The position numbers and the translations under genes are program-made. Source: Hemicentrotus pulcherrimus (Eukaryota; Echinodermata; Echinoidea; Camarodonta; Strongylocentrotidae). Taken from it: a stretch of 64,000 nt of DNA. Each line of letters begins with the position of its first letter. The stretch's first letter is position 1. This document shows, piece by piece, positions 1 through 12,600 of this stretch. The notes under the pieces are model-generated. The model ran no database searches. It was not told the DNA's origin and saw only the letters and a list, made by a program, of their open reading frames with translations. The DNA lies in the NCBI GenBank assembly GCA_003118195.1, contig BEXV01001541.1, positions 19,774-83,773 on the forward strand, given 5' to 3'.

Positions 1-16
1 GGGGGGGGGGGGGGGG
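1..16. repeat. Poly-G run at window start
   Basis: Sixteen consecutive G residues open the window. This is probably a contig-end or homopolymer artefact. Confidence 0.8.
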
Positions 17-161
17 AGCAAGGTGGTGAGGGGAGAAATTGTGCAAACAGAGCCACGTGTGGCATCATGCTTAGATTTCCTCTTATCGTTTGGTAGACTC
101 ATAGTGGTTGCTGGTAACTTCTTGTGTAGACTCGAGTGTTCTTACAGTAGACGCTAAGATA

Positions 162-245
162 AGAGAGAGAGAGAGAGAGAGGGGAGGGGCACAGGAAAGT
201 GAGTGAGAGAGAGAGGGAGAGAGAGAGAGAGAGAGAGAATGAGAG
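162..245. repeat. (GA)n purine-rich simple repeat
   Basis: Dominated by GAGAGA runs broken by short G runs. It is one of many GA/CT tracts in the window and has no coding potential. Confidence 0.85.
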
Positions 246-3200
246 GGGGACTGTGGATGAGGGTGGGGAGGGATAAGTCAGAGTGACTCAGGATGAGTTT
301 ATCGTGTCTTGCCACTAGATATGTACATATCGAACTCCACTTTACAAACGTGATTTGCGGGATGTCGCGTTTATCATCTCTTCACGATTCAAAATAAAAG
401 CCTTGTCTCTGCGCAGCTGCTTAATAATTTGCGTCGTTTGACCCAGGAAGCAGACAGTTTCTCAGGGGTCAACTAGATGGATGAGTACACACACATGCTT
501 GTACAACAACATGGCGCGCTATCTCCGAAACCAGAAATTAGCCTTGGAAGGTCCGATTTGTATGTGGGATTCAAAACAGCTTTGCATTTATCATGTCTCA
601 GAAACGTGATTCTGGCTGTATGTCACATACAAAATGCACTTTTTTTGGCGTTACAATATGCCCATATCTAAAGACGTTTGAAAAAGGCTTTGCGTTTAAC
701 ACCTTAAAAATTTGCCTGAAAGACGTTTGAAAAGGTTGATTCCAGGCAAAAAATTGCTCAATAAACGCACCCTCAGTAATATGAAATAGGTCTATTGAAA
801 AGATATGAGAGAAAAGAATGTTGTAGTGAGATAAGAAAGAAAAAGGCAGCAAAATAGTAATTGAGATAGAGAGGGAGAGCAATGAAAAAGCGGCGAGATA
901 TTATTCTCTTCTGTTCATGTGCTCCTATGTATGCACTTCCGGTCTATTGCCTTTATTTGAATAGGAAAGAAAAATAGTGAAAAAATTAATTTTAGTCTTT
1001 GAATATGTATACAAATATTGGAATAGCTAAATGTGTAAACATGTAAATCACAATCTTTGTGCTTTCGCTTTATAGTTGTGTGTATGTTGAAAATGTGAAC
1101 AATGTGAAATTCTGCATAGATTGTTTGTCCACGATAGAAGAAAAAAAAAATTCTGTTCACCGCTGCGTATAATCATGTCTGCGGATTAGGAAATCTAGGT
1201 AACAACTTTCATTTTCGCTAATTTGACTTAACAAATGTAATTTAAATTGTATACTCCATGGCTCCTGGTTTGCCCTCTGCTTACCTTAATTAGCGCTCTA
1301 TTGCGAAACAAAACAGATTTCCTACGTACTTAATGGAAATGATGTCATTGATATTAAAATAGTATTCTAGATAGGATAGGGCAGGGTCCTTTTTCCATAC
1401 AGTCGTCAGTCGTAATTATCTGATGGATGCCAGCTATCGTCCTGACATTGACGACGTAATTATGTTGATGGTGGCAACCGTATGAATTAAAAGGTTTGCG
1501 TGCTGCCTGCATGCCTTTCAAGGTGAGAGAAAGATGGAGGAATGAACTGCAGATTGGCAGCACCGACTGGCTCGAAAGCATTCACATCCATCATTCATTA
1601 CATTGGGTATTGAAGCCATGAACACGCGTTTTGGTTTTTCCCCAGAAATAGTGGAATTGTGACTGCAGGCACTTACATGTAATTACCTGGTTGAAAACAG
1701 TCAAAGTGATTGTAATTGATTCTGTAAGAGTCTCTATTTATTGTTACCATACCGAAAAATGTGAAAATAGAATTGAACAGTACATCAGCAGAATTAGTTC
1801 ACAATTAACATTAAGGATGGTTTGGTGATATAACAAATAGGATGACGTAATAGTAGATTACTGTACTGACTTCATACTATGAAGCGGATGTACTGTAATA
1901 GTTTGAGTGCCCTCTGATGAGAAAATACAGAGGTTTAAGCANCCATAGCCATAGGATCCAGAAGAATTTAGTAATAAAGAGTGTGATCAATTTAATTTAA
2001 GATGTTAGTTATTTAGAATTTATTTTTTATTTAGAATTTCCTTAATTTTCAAAGGCATAACTTGAAGTTGATTATCCAAACGAAAAGTACATGGATATAA
2101 CAATCAAATGTGAATGTTTAACATTGAAAGGATAAATGGGACCAGAAAATAGCATTAAATGCTAATTGTGTCACAAAAGTATAACATGAGCACACAAGAA
2201 GGCACTATTCCTAATACTAGTTGCATCTCAGTACCTTTCCTTTTTAAAAACAAACCTCATATCAGATATACATGTATAGAGCTATCAAATAAATGTAGAT
2301 CAAGTACAATACAATATTCCCTTAACAAAATGAAAATAAAAGGCTCTTAAGACCTTTTTTGCCATTTGATCTTTTAAGCTAGAAGATATCCCCAGAAAAT
2401 AGGCAGATCTTTCAATTCAGAATAAGGCGCTCAAGGTAAACTGATTAATAATGATTTCTGTGATTGACGGATGATAGACATGGGGAAAAGAGGGCACGAG
2501 CCGGTGAACAAAGAAACAAGAGCTGAATAGACGACAAATTTCTGTTACAAAAACACCATTCCCAATCGCCTCGTCTACTGCATTCAAGCTGACCCATTTT
2601 CTCCTCCATACAACAATTTTACCCAATCTTCTCATTAATGCTCGAGGTCGGTTCCATTAAACGCCCGCCCGTGTGATGGAGTTACATAAATAGCAAGCCT
2701 TGTTTACTGTTTCTTTTTCCTTGCTCAAATTGAGACAATGTAGACATTCATGGATGTGCAGTATACCGCATACAATCCTTATATCATCATTTCATATTTT
2801 TATTATACAATTTTTTTTTTCTTGAAATAATGAAGATTAAAAAAAAAAATTTTAAAAGAAAGTTATGAAATTATGGTTACTGTTTATGCAACCCCCAAAC
2901 AAGGGCATCATCTATTAATGGATCTCCAACATAAATGATAATCTTTTTCCTTCTATCTGTCTCTCCCTCTCCTCCTCTCTCTCCTCTCTTTCCCCCTCTC
3001 TCTCTCTCTGTCTCAATCTCTCTTCTTTCTCTCTTTTCATCAAATTTTCCCTCCCTGTTGTCACAATCTTTCTATTTTTCTTTCTCTCAGATGCAAATCA
3101 AATGTTCATTACCTTGCATTTTCACTCGGTTATTATGTAATTCAGCCCATTTCGGATTCAATATGTCATTTGAATTAATTTGTAAGCATAATTTGCTTGT

Positions 3201-3576
3201 CATTTAAATTACACAAAAATTGAATCTAAATGCAATATTAATGTGATAAGAACAATCAATTTTACATTTCATATATATATATATATATATATACAGTCAT
3301 TAAAAAAATGAGAGAAGTTCAAAGTGGCCACTATTCATGTTTAAGATTCTTGTGTAAACCGTCAATAAAATATAATTGAAACACTTGTCACATCAAAGAA
3401 AGTGTAATGGATCCCTTGTATTCTGTTCAACAATTTTGACTTACCACTGCTTAGATTTAGTGTGATGTCAGAGGTGATGTGGCTTACAATCTTGAAATTT
3501 GCGAAGATTTTGTACTATATTTTGATTATATGTTTCTGATTTAACAGTAGTGTTTTTTCCCCTTTTTTTTACGCAG
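246..3576. other. No gene recognised; upstream or intronic DNA of the coiled-coil gene
   Basis: I see no exon here that I can support. The stretch is AT-rich, with a pyrimidine-rich tract at about 2940-3090, an (AT)n microsatellite near 3275-3293 and a single N at 1941 that marks a contig join. Since the first recognised exon at 3577 starts in phase 0 with no start codon, part of this may be intron of the same gene. An upstream exon with a weak signature could have been missed. Confidence 0.5.
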
Positions 3577-3696
3577 ACGACTCGAGAACGAGACAGCATC
3601 CATGATCGTCTGGGGATTGTCGAGAGGCAGAATGAAAGCATGTCCCTCTTCCATCTTGATTCAAGCCTTGGCAAGTCTGAGCAACTAAGAAGTGAG
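3577..3696 (+). CDS. Exon: coiled coil, phase 0 (40 codons)
   Basis: The acceptor is a pyrimidine tract ending ACGCAG at 3571-3576 and the donor GTGAGA begins at 3697. The translation starts TTRERDSIHDRL and is charged and helical. It joins in phase to the exon at 4775. Confidence 0.75.
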
Positions 3697-6600
3697 GTGA
3701 GAAAACAGAGTTGATGTGCAGCTAATCTCATGGCTTAGGACTCCAGGGGGGTGTTTCACAAAGATCCTTTTTAAGTTGAACTTATCTCTAAAGTTGGACA
3801 TAACAATTATTGAAAGCCGTTAGCATTTATGAAAGTATTTTGTAAAAGTTATTTTAAAAGGCATAGCATGTTGGTTCAAATCATTCATATTTTCTATTAT
3901 CAAGGAGATTTCATGTTCTCGATGTGGAATTTATAAAAAGTCTAAAATACTTTTTTTTTTTGCTTTTGAATATATTTCATTCTAAGGCTACAAATGGCTC
4001 TCCGCAATGTTTAAGTCCAACTTAGAGATAAGTTCCACATAGGAATTTTGTGAAACACCCCCCAGATAGGAGATGATTGAGGAGAGGTAGATATATACAT
4101 GTAGTAGACATTGGTTTTTGGGAGAAATCCACTTTAATTTGCAAATTTGTGTATATTTTAACAAATTACAGGCACATGAATATATGTGTAGGACTTTTAA
4201 TTTATGCGGTGACTGTTTTCATTCCCACATGCTATTTATTTAGTGTACCGGTAGACAAACACACACCCACACCCACCCACCACACATACCCTCACACACA
4301 TTTACATGTTTCTGGTGTAACTGGAGGACTCATAAAACACATTAGTATGTAATTACATTTGAGGACAGATCTTTTTTAAATAGAAATATTACATACTAAG
4401 GACTTTCTGGAAATTTACTACATTGAACCAAGGACCTACATTTTCCGTGCAAATAAAGCATTCAAAATAAACATACCCCTATATAAAAGGACCTCAAATT
4501 AAAAAGAAAATACAGGGTTCTCGAACCGAGAATGCCCTCCTTTTGTGAGTGGTCGTCAAAGCGAATGTACATTCTTTTGAGTGTTCTCGGCTCCCACTCA
4601 TCCCTTGCACACACACCCACATATTTTGTTTTTCCATAAGTTTTATTTTGATTTCATTCAACATCAAAACAATACAAATAGTTCATCAAAATACAATTCT
4701 TTTTTCATCATAATGACATAACTAAACTGACTGAAACATAAGTTAACATGAGTTTTTCTGTATTTCTTGTTTAGGTCGGAGCTTTGAGGGATGAAAACAA
4801 CAGGCTGGGGGAGAGGTTTGAGGTCGTGTCCAGTGAAAACATGACCATGATGTCGAAGGTCGAGGAGGCCAAGGAGAGGAACATGATGCTGGAGAAACAG
4901 GTGCAGGAGCTAGAACAAAGAGTAAGTGTAACCCCTTTTCTAGGAAGAATGCCTTGAGGAATTACTTTAAAACCAGAAAATCAAGCAAAATTTTGGTACT
5001 GGCTCATTTTTTTTGTAAACAAACCTTTCATGACTGCTATCAAAATGTCACATATGTGCAATCTAGACCCGTTGCCTAATTAATGTACGTTTCTGGTTTA
5101 TATAAGTATCAGAAAATCCAGCTGTGATTGTTGGCCACAAGTACTATCATTCAGTCAGAGAAATATTTATTTGGCTGCATTTTGTATACAATTGCTCTCC
5201 TTATAGACTCATGAACAATTTGATTATTAAATTACAAAGTATTATGTTAACCCTAGCTCTTTCACATTGTAAAAATCAACAACATTATTTGGAAAGTGAA
5301 GTCTAATCAAGTTCACAGTACAGAATGAAATGAATACAATTTGTGGCGGTCCTTTGTAGAATCTACATGAACAATACATAAAGTATGATACTTTAAGGAT
5401 ATCATGTTCATGTACATGTAGATGTACTACTAATTTTTTCTTCTTTAACAGTTGCAATTCAGAGAGGCAGAGCTTAGAGACCTGAGCCGTCTGCATGAGG
5501 AAACCATGCAGGAGCTTGGAGCCGCTCGTTCCCGCGCCAACACACACTGCAGCAGCTCCCTCTATGACGAGCTGGAGACAGCCGAGCTCACAGGCTATGA
5601 GAGCTCGGAAGAAGACTTGGAGGTTGATGACAGGGCTGATGTGATGAAGTTCCTTGGTAGTCGAGCCACAAGTATGACTAGACAGCTGAGCCTTGCAGAG
5701 GAGTTGGCCCAGTCACTAGGGGAGTTGGAGTCCTCCGGGAAGGGTCATACCCCAGGGAGTCAGGAGATGAGCTTAGCAGAAGAGATGAATGCAACCGACG
5801 TTGACCAGACTCCTCGGGACGAGAAAACCTTACAAGACTTTGTAGACCGACTTGATAGAGATAGTCTGAACGAAGGGTTTGTCAAGCAAAGTGGACGTTG
5901 TCAGGCTGACGGGTCAGAGCATCAGAGCAAGAGCTTAGCTGATGAGCTGGCAGAAACTGTTTTTAATGGTAGACGGCATCCAGGGGGGTTCAGTGGTCCT
6001 GGGACACCTCGACAAGAAGGGGCAAACACTTTAGCCAATGTTATAGCACAGAGTGGAAATACCTTGAGCCTTGCTGATGAGCTGTCGCAAGTCTCTTCAT
6101 CTATGCCAAACATGAAGTTGGAGTCGTCCAGTACACTGGTAGGCTTAGGGGGAGATGTTTACATAGGAGGTGATGGTGATAAAAGGATGCAGAGTGGCAT
6201 CATCATAGGTGGAGACGATGAGGATGAGGAGGAGGAGAGGATGATGCTTGGGGTTCCCATGGCAACAAAATGTTTGAATCAAGGACTGAGCTTAGCCGAT
6301 GAGCTGGCTAGCATGGGATACCAACAAAGCTACGAGGAAGATGGAGCTGAGGGAGAGGAGGAATGCATCACTGGTGGTGATGGAGGATGCGATAAGTTTG
6401 GAAGGAGCGAAAGAGGAGCTGAGATGGTTGCCAGTAGAGTGAGAGAAGGAGGAGGCAACGGTTTCATGACTGCTGAGTCAGGAGTAGGAAGAGGCGGAGG
6501 AGGTGCGGAAGGAGGAGTAGTAGCAGTGGATGTTGATGATGAGGATGCAGAAATTATCAGTTTGGAGACTCCTAAAGCATCTCCTAGCAGGAGTCCTAGG

Positions 6601-9600
6601 CCAGGAGACTTGCACATCAAATATAGACAGGTTCGTTTGTCATCTTAAAACAAAATACTCTTATAAATAGACATACATTGTATAGATGATTATTGGTTAG
6701 ATTTACAACTTTCTTACTTCATCTAGTGAGTAAACTTATTTCCCTACATTTTCAAATACACTTTGAACTGGATACTTCCTTAATTTAATTTGCCTTTTTG
6801 AGACTTACCAAGCATGATGTGGTATATCAAACAAATATTGACTGCTGAATTTTTGGGTCCCCAGTGACCTCAAGCCAGTTTTAACTGTTACTCTTAAAGC
6901 AGTCAATATTTGTATATTACCTACTTGGTTGTATTTGAGTTGTCTGTAGAAACATGATTTTTTATTACAGAACATTCTCACTCAGATTCTTCTTTAAATT
7001 TGTCTTAGATTGAGGATGTATTCTCCACTGGGTCAATGTCATACTAACCCATTTTAACTGTGATGCTCAAAAGTCTAAAATCAATCAATATTTGTATATT
7101 ACCTACTTGGTTGTTTTTGAGTTGTCTTTAGAAACATTATTTTTTTAGAGAACATTCTCATATGCTTCTTTCAATTTTTCTTAGATTGAAGAAGTTCTTC
7201 ACTGGGCCATGACACACTAACACAGTTTGAACTGTGACCCTCAAAGGCCTTTAAACCAGTCAATATTTTTTTTATTACCTACTCTGTTGTATTTGAGTTG
7301 TCTGCAGAAAAATAATCTTTATTGTTCAAACATATTTGTTGCTTACACCCAGTAAATAAAGATCGATTGATCTATCTGTAATTGAAAACAATTCATAATT
7401 TTTCTTAAATTAAAGAACATTCTCATAAGCTTCTTTCACTTTTTTTTAGATTGAGGATGTTCTTCACTGGGTCCATGTCACACTGACCCACATCATCCTG
7501 GAGCTTCACTCCTTGGTGCGCTTACCCCTCACCGACCTGGGCATCATGCATGCATCCAGCGTCCTTCATTCCGTCCACCCCTCCTCCTCCTCCTCGCACC
7601 ATGCCCCTGCTGCATCATCCAGCCACTGGTCCACAGCTACACCAGCACTTCACATAGATGATGATGATGATGATGATGAAGAGGATGGGGACATGGATGA
7701 AGGTCGGAGGTCAGAGTTGATAGGTGACAAGGTCAAGTCCCAGTTGAGCGTGTTGAGGAGCATGCTGAGTATCGTCGTGAACGGATCACCAAAGATGGTA
7801 AGAACACTTGCTTTTTACAAAACCGAAATGGCTTTAATAATTAAAATGATTCAAACAATCAAACCTGTCTCTAAAGTCCATCCCGAGGAAATAGGAAAAG
7901 TGGCCTTTGAAGACAGTTAGCCTTTCCCATCAGGTCCTGAAACATATTTCTCCCGCAAGGTAAAAAAGTGGCCTACTTTTTAGAAAGAACGCCCTTATAG
8001 ATCAAATCCTTCATTTTTGTTGCCCCATGCCCATGGAACAAACTTGCTGCATTTTTTTTTAGAAGAAATCAAATTTCACTTGACTTCTTCGAAAAAGAAA
8101 TGAAAACATACCTCTACAAGTCTTTTTAATTTCTTTATAGGCTAACGGACAGTCCCTTGTATCCTCCGGAAAGAAGCATTATGAAATCCAATTATTGATC
8201 TTATTATTATTATCAAATCTATCTGGATGGCTATACTCAAGACAGGTATGGCGGTAGTTGGAGTCATGGATTTATTATTGGCTACAATATTAAGCCTTTC
8301 TTCCCTAAATTGGCAACACTGATACATGCAGTATTGCTCTGCAGATTATTGCTTGATGGTTCAATCTGTTCAAGTTTTGTCAGACCATTACAAAAAACAA
8401 AACAAAAACAAAAACAAAAAAACACAGGTCATGCAAAGGATTTCCATCAACTTCCATTCATTCCCTCAGAGAATCCTTCCTACGCAACCTGTTCACTCAA
8501 AGAAAATGTTTTTCAATTTTTGAAAGGCTGTGCTGTTTTTATGATTTAAATAAAGTGAATTAAGACATTATATTATTTCTTTATTACATGACAGAAGCTA
8601 TTTTGTATTGTGTTTCTATTTGAAATACTCTAGATAGATGCATTCTCCTCTTGGGTGAAAAATATTGATAACTAACAATATGTGCTTTAGAAAGCTTTGA
8701 ATAGTTTGGGAAGCATGAGGTGAAAGTATATAGTGTAGTTTGGATTTGTCAGGTTTTATAGATAGGGGACAGACTCTCCTAGCTAGTAGAGCTGCAATCT
8801 CTTCCTGTTTGCAAACCTTAATGCAGCATTAAAAGTGTTCTTCTATTTTCTAGACAGTATAGCAAAAGGTTTTTGATTGAAAAGTTGCAAACAGGTTAAA
8901 CAACTAAGGTACTTGCTTTGATAGAAATATATTGAGGGTTCAGTGACACAAAGACACATCTCCATATTTGCCAAAACGAGTATTTGATATAAAATGTTCA
9001 GAAAAATTTGGGCTTTCCAGGAAACACAAAGACTTAACTCCACCCAACAACTCATTGAATTCAGTGGCTAGTGAAACATAGACTTAACTCTTTAAGGCGG
9101 CCAAGTGGACCTCCATCTTTAAACCACTTTTTCTCAAAATGGCCTAAACGGAGTTACGTCTTTGTGTTACTGAACCCTTGATATGGAGGTATGCATTACG
9201 CATGAAACACCACTAAGTGTAGCCTGTGCACCGTGTGTGTCTCCTAGCTGAACGGGGCCTACAGAGGGCGGCGGCAGGAGGACCAGGAGCGCATCGGCCA
9301 GCTGGAGGGGCATGCAGAGGCCCTGGAGAGGGAGCTGAAGGACACCAGGCTCCAGGTGGATCTTCTGGAGGCCGAGATTGAGAGCTTGGATAAGGTGCTC
9401 CTGAGGAAGGAAGAGCAGATAGATAGGCTCCACCAAGGAAGAAAGAGAGTGAGGAAATGATTTGTGTCGTGGTGGGGCTTTAAGATAACAGAGCTGTGTG
9501 ATGTGTAAGCTAGCTAGGCATGGGGAGTGGGGGGGGGGGGGGATGCAGGGGGGTGTTGAAAATGAGAGAAATATTGGTGTTCATTTCTCTGACCTCAGTA

Positions 9601-12600
9601 AGTGTTATGATTTATGATATAGTTGTGTACCTGGCAGAATGGAGAGAAAAACAATATATGTCATGCAAATTACAAATTAAAAATTGTATAAAGTTTTGAA
9701 CTACACATTATGGTCAGTACTTTGTCTACCTGTACATCAGGATTGAACATTCAGGTCTTTAAATTTGTAGGTTGTTTTAATAACTATATTGTTTCTTAAT
9801 CCTTTTCATTAAAAACAAAGAATTGAAAAAGAAAACAAAAAGAATTTGACCAAACTTTGTGTTTGCAATCTTCTGCCCAGTACATAAAAAGTTCATGTAT
9901 ATCTGCATGCGTGAATACCAGTTAGAAACATGTTTTATAGAATGCAATTATTTATTGAACGGAAGATTTTTTTCCTGCTGGCTGCTTTAAGTGTGTTTGC
10001 ATGTACAGTGTACATGAAGATGACGATTTGTGCAAATGTACGTTTTTGTGAGCCCTGTGCATGATAATTGAACGGAAAGACAGTGTGCTTCCTATATGAC
10101 AGTGGACTATTTTGTGCTTGTGCTAATTTTAGTTGTAGTCTAGTTGTGCAAAAAGAAAAACAAGTGCCTATAAAGACACTGTATATTAATATGCTGCTTA
10201 AATAACTTTTCCTGTGCTATATTAAATGCAAATTAGTGCAATATAAACATGGTGTATTGTGCTGCTTTTTGTGCTTACTATAAAGCATGTATTTTCTATT
10301 TTATATATTCTGGAGTCTGTATAAGTTGTGTGTCTTTGATGTATCCCATCTGTATAACCACAAACTTTAACCAAACTGCATCTGAAATGAAGGACATTAT
10401 TGTGTGTATAGAGAGGCTTGATAATTTTCTTATTGGTATGCGATGCAGTCTGGAGATAGAATCAAGAATAAGGATTGGTCTTTCATCTACTACAATCATT
10501 TAAAACAGTAAGAACATGAATGACATTGTTACAAATTGGTCAAATAAGCTCCCTGAGAAGTCCATGGTTAAAGCAATCCCATTGTAATTATTTGGCAATG
10601 TATTACTTTTAAGGTATTATAGCCTGGTTCTCAAAAATGCTCTGCCTTTATTTTATGAATATTTTGTGTGAGTGTGCCATTCAATACTCTACCGCTTCCA
10701 CCGTTTTACTCTGCCTGAAACTATCCCATTAACTTCCCCAAAGTCTCCACCCCCTTGTTTTTAACTCTTTGTTTTCTCTTTCCAACTTCTTTCTTTCTCA
10801 TTCTACATTGCATGTAGTAGATCTCTCTCTCCATTTCTATCCCTACTTCCCTTGTCCCCCTCTCCATGTCTCCATTCCCCCTCTCTCTCTCTCTCTATTT
10901 TCTTTTCTGTCTCTCCTCTTCTTTTACTCTCTGTCCCCCTTTCTTGCCAATCCCTCCTCACTCTCTTTTCATTTCATTCTCTTTTCTTTTCTCTTCTTTC
11001 TCTATCTTCTCTTCCACTCCATTCCTCCCTCCCTCCCTTCCTCATTCTCTCACCCTCCCTCCTCCTCGATTTCACTCTCCTCTCTTCTTCTTTATGCTGT
11101 CTTCCAAAGGAAAATATGAGGAAGTACATTTTTCATTTATCTCTCTCTCTCTCCTACATTTCTCATTGCTCCCCATCTCTCTCTCTCTCTTGCTTTCTTT
11201 CGATCCCTCTATCATGCTGCTTTCTCTTCCTGTAATTAACTTTCTCTGTCTCTGGTTCTTTATTTTCCCTTTTCACTCCCTGTCTCTGCCAGCTTTTCTT
11301 CTATTTCTCTCTATCTTTCCCTCATTCTTTAGGGGATCAATTGCATGTACAGGAATACAGTGTACAGCTTACATCTACATGTAACAAAATATCTGACTGT
11401 ATTCCTTTAGTTTACAAAAAACCAAACATGTTCTCATTTGCCTTACATTGTTATTTATCACTGCTTTCGGAACGCTAGGCTGTGTGAACACGAATGACAT
11501 TGACAAATTAGGTGCCACCTTGATATGTGACTATCTAATTAGAGATGTAATTGAAGTCGTCATGAGAAGTCATGTTCTGATATATTTACATTCAAGGTCA
11601 AACCTACACAGACAGTTAGAGTAGCACCACTCTATAGCAAAAACATATTTTAGGGGAATGTAAATTTTTAGTCCTTTTAATGAATCTTTACTCACTCAAT
11701 TGCAAGTACATGTACACTTGAAAACAAAGACGAATGATTATGAAAATGACAATGAGTTTGGGGTAAAATATGTGAATTTTGAGTCCTTTCAAACAAATCT
11801 TGACTCGCTAAATTGCAAGTACATGTACACTTAAAAACAAAGAACAATGATAATGAAAAGAAAACAAAAATAATTATGAATACATATAGGCCTACATATA
11901 CATGAATCTTCTGCAATTTTTCTTAAACATGGCAAGCATGTCTAAAAAGTTTAAATTAAGAGAGATTCGATCCGGTTCACAGTTTAGTTTTTGTAAAAAA
12001 GGGTAAAACATTTCAAATTTGAGCTCAAATGAAGTTAAATACAAAAAGGTATATAAAAAAATATTTGAAACGCATTGAAACACATGTAGACTTCTGAAGA
12101 TGTTTGTTGCCTAGAGTCTTTGTTTAAATGCTGTAGTGTAATTTATAATTACTTTTTGTTACTGATCTTATTACAAATAACAACTAGGATAATGTCTTTT
12201 TTAAATGATTAAATTTTTTGACAATGTCCTCAAAGTTTAACATGTATGGATTGAAGAACAAAGACATCATACATATGTGACACTAACGATAACTAATTGC
12301 ATTGTATATTGCTGAAAAGGCTTCTTGTATTCCTTTACTATGCTGATGAAATTAGATATGCTGCTTTATGTTTAGAGCTTATTGTTTTGATGTGCCAAGT
12401 TTTCTTCTTGATAACTGTTCATGTTATTGTTCACAGTATGTGTATGACCTTCCTCAATTATGGCCTCTGCCAATTTGAGGTTTGCCAATTTAAACCTCAA
12501 ATTGCTTGATTTCCAGCCCCTTCCCACCCACCTCCTCCAGCTCACCTATCCCACTCATCATTCTCCCCTCCTCCCCCTCCTCCCCCTCCATTCACCCTCT

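Noticed and set aside
5452..5454. TTG as a translation start
   Set aside because: It is directly preceded by TTTAACAG and is in phase with upstream coiled-coil exons, so it is an internal Leu codon.
6330..6620. 96-codon minus-strand Ser/Pro ORF
   Set aside because: It is the antisense shadow of the acidic coding exon on the plus strand.
10769..11384. Overlapping Ser/Leu/Phe-rich plus-strand ORFs
   Set aside because: The DNA is a polypyrimidine tract that lacks stops in several frames at once, so open frames carry no information.
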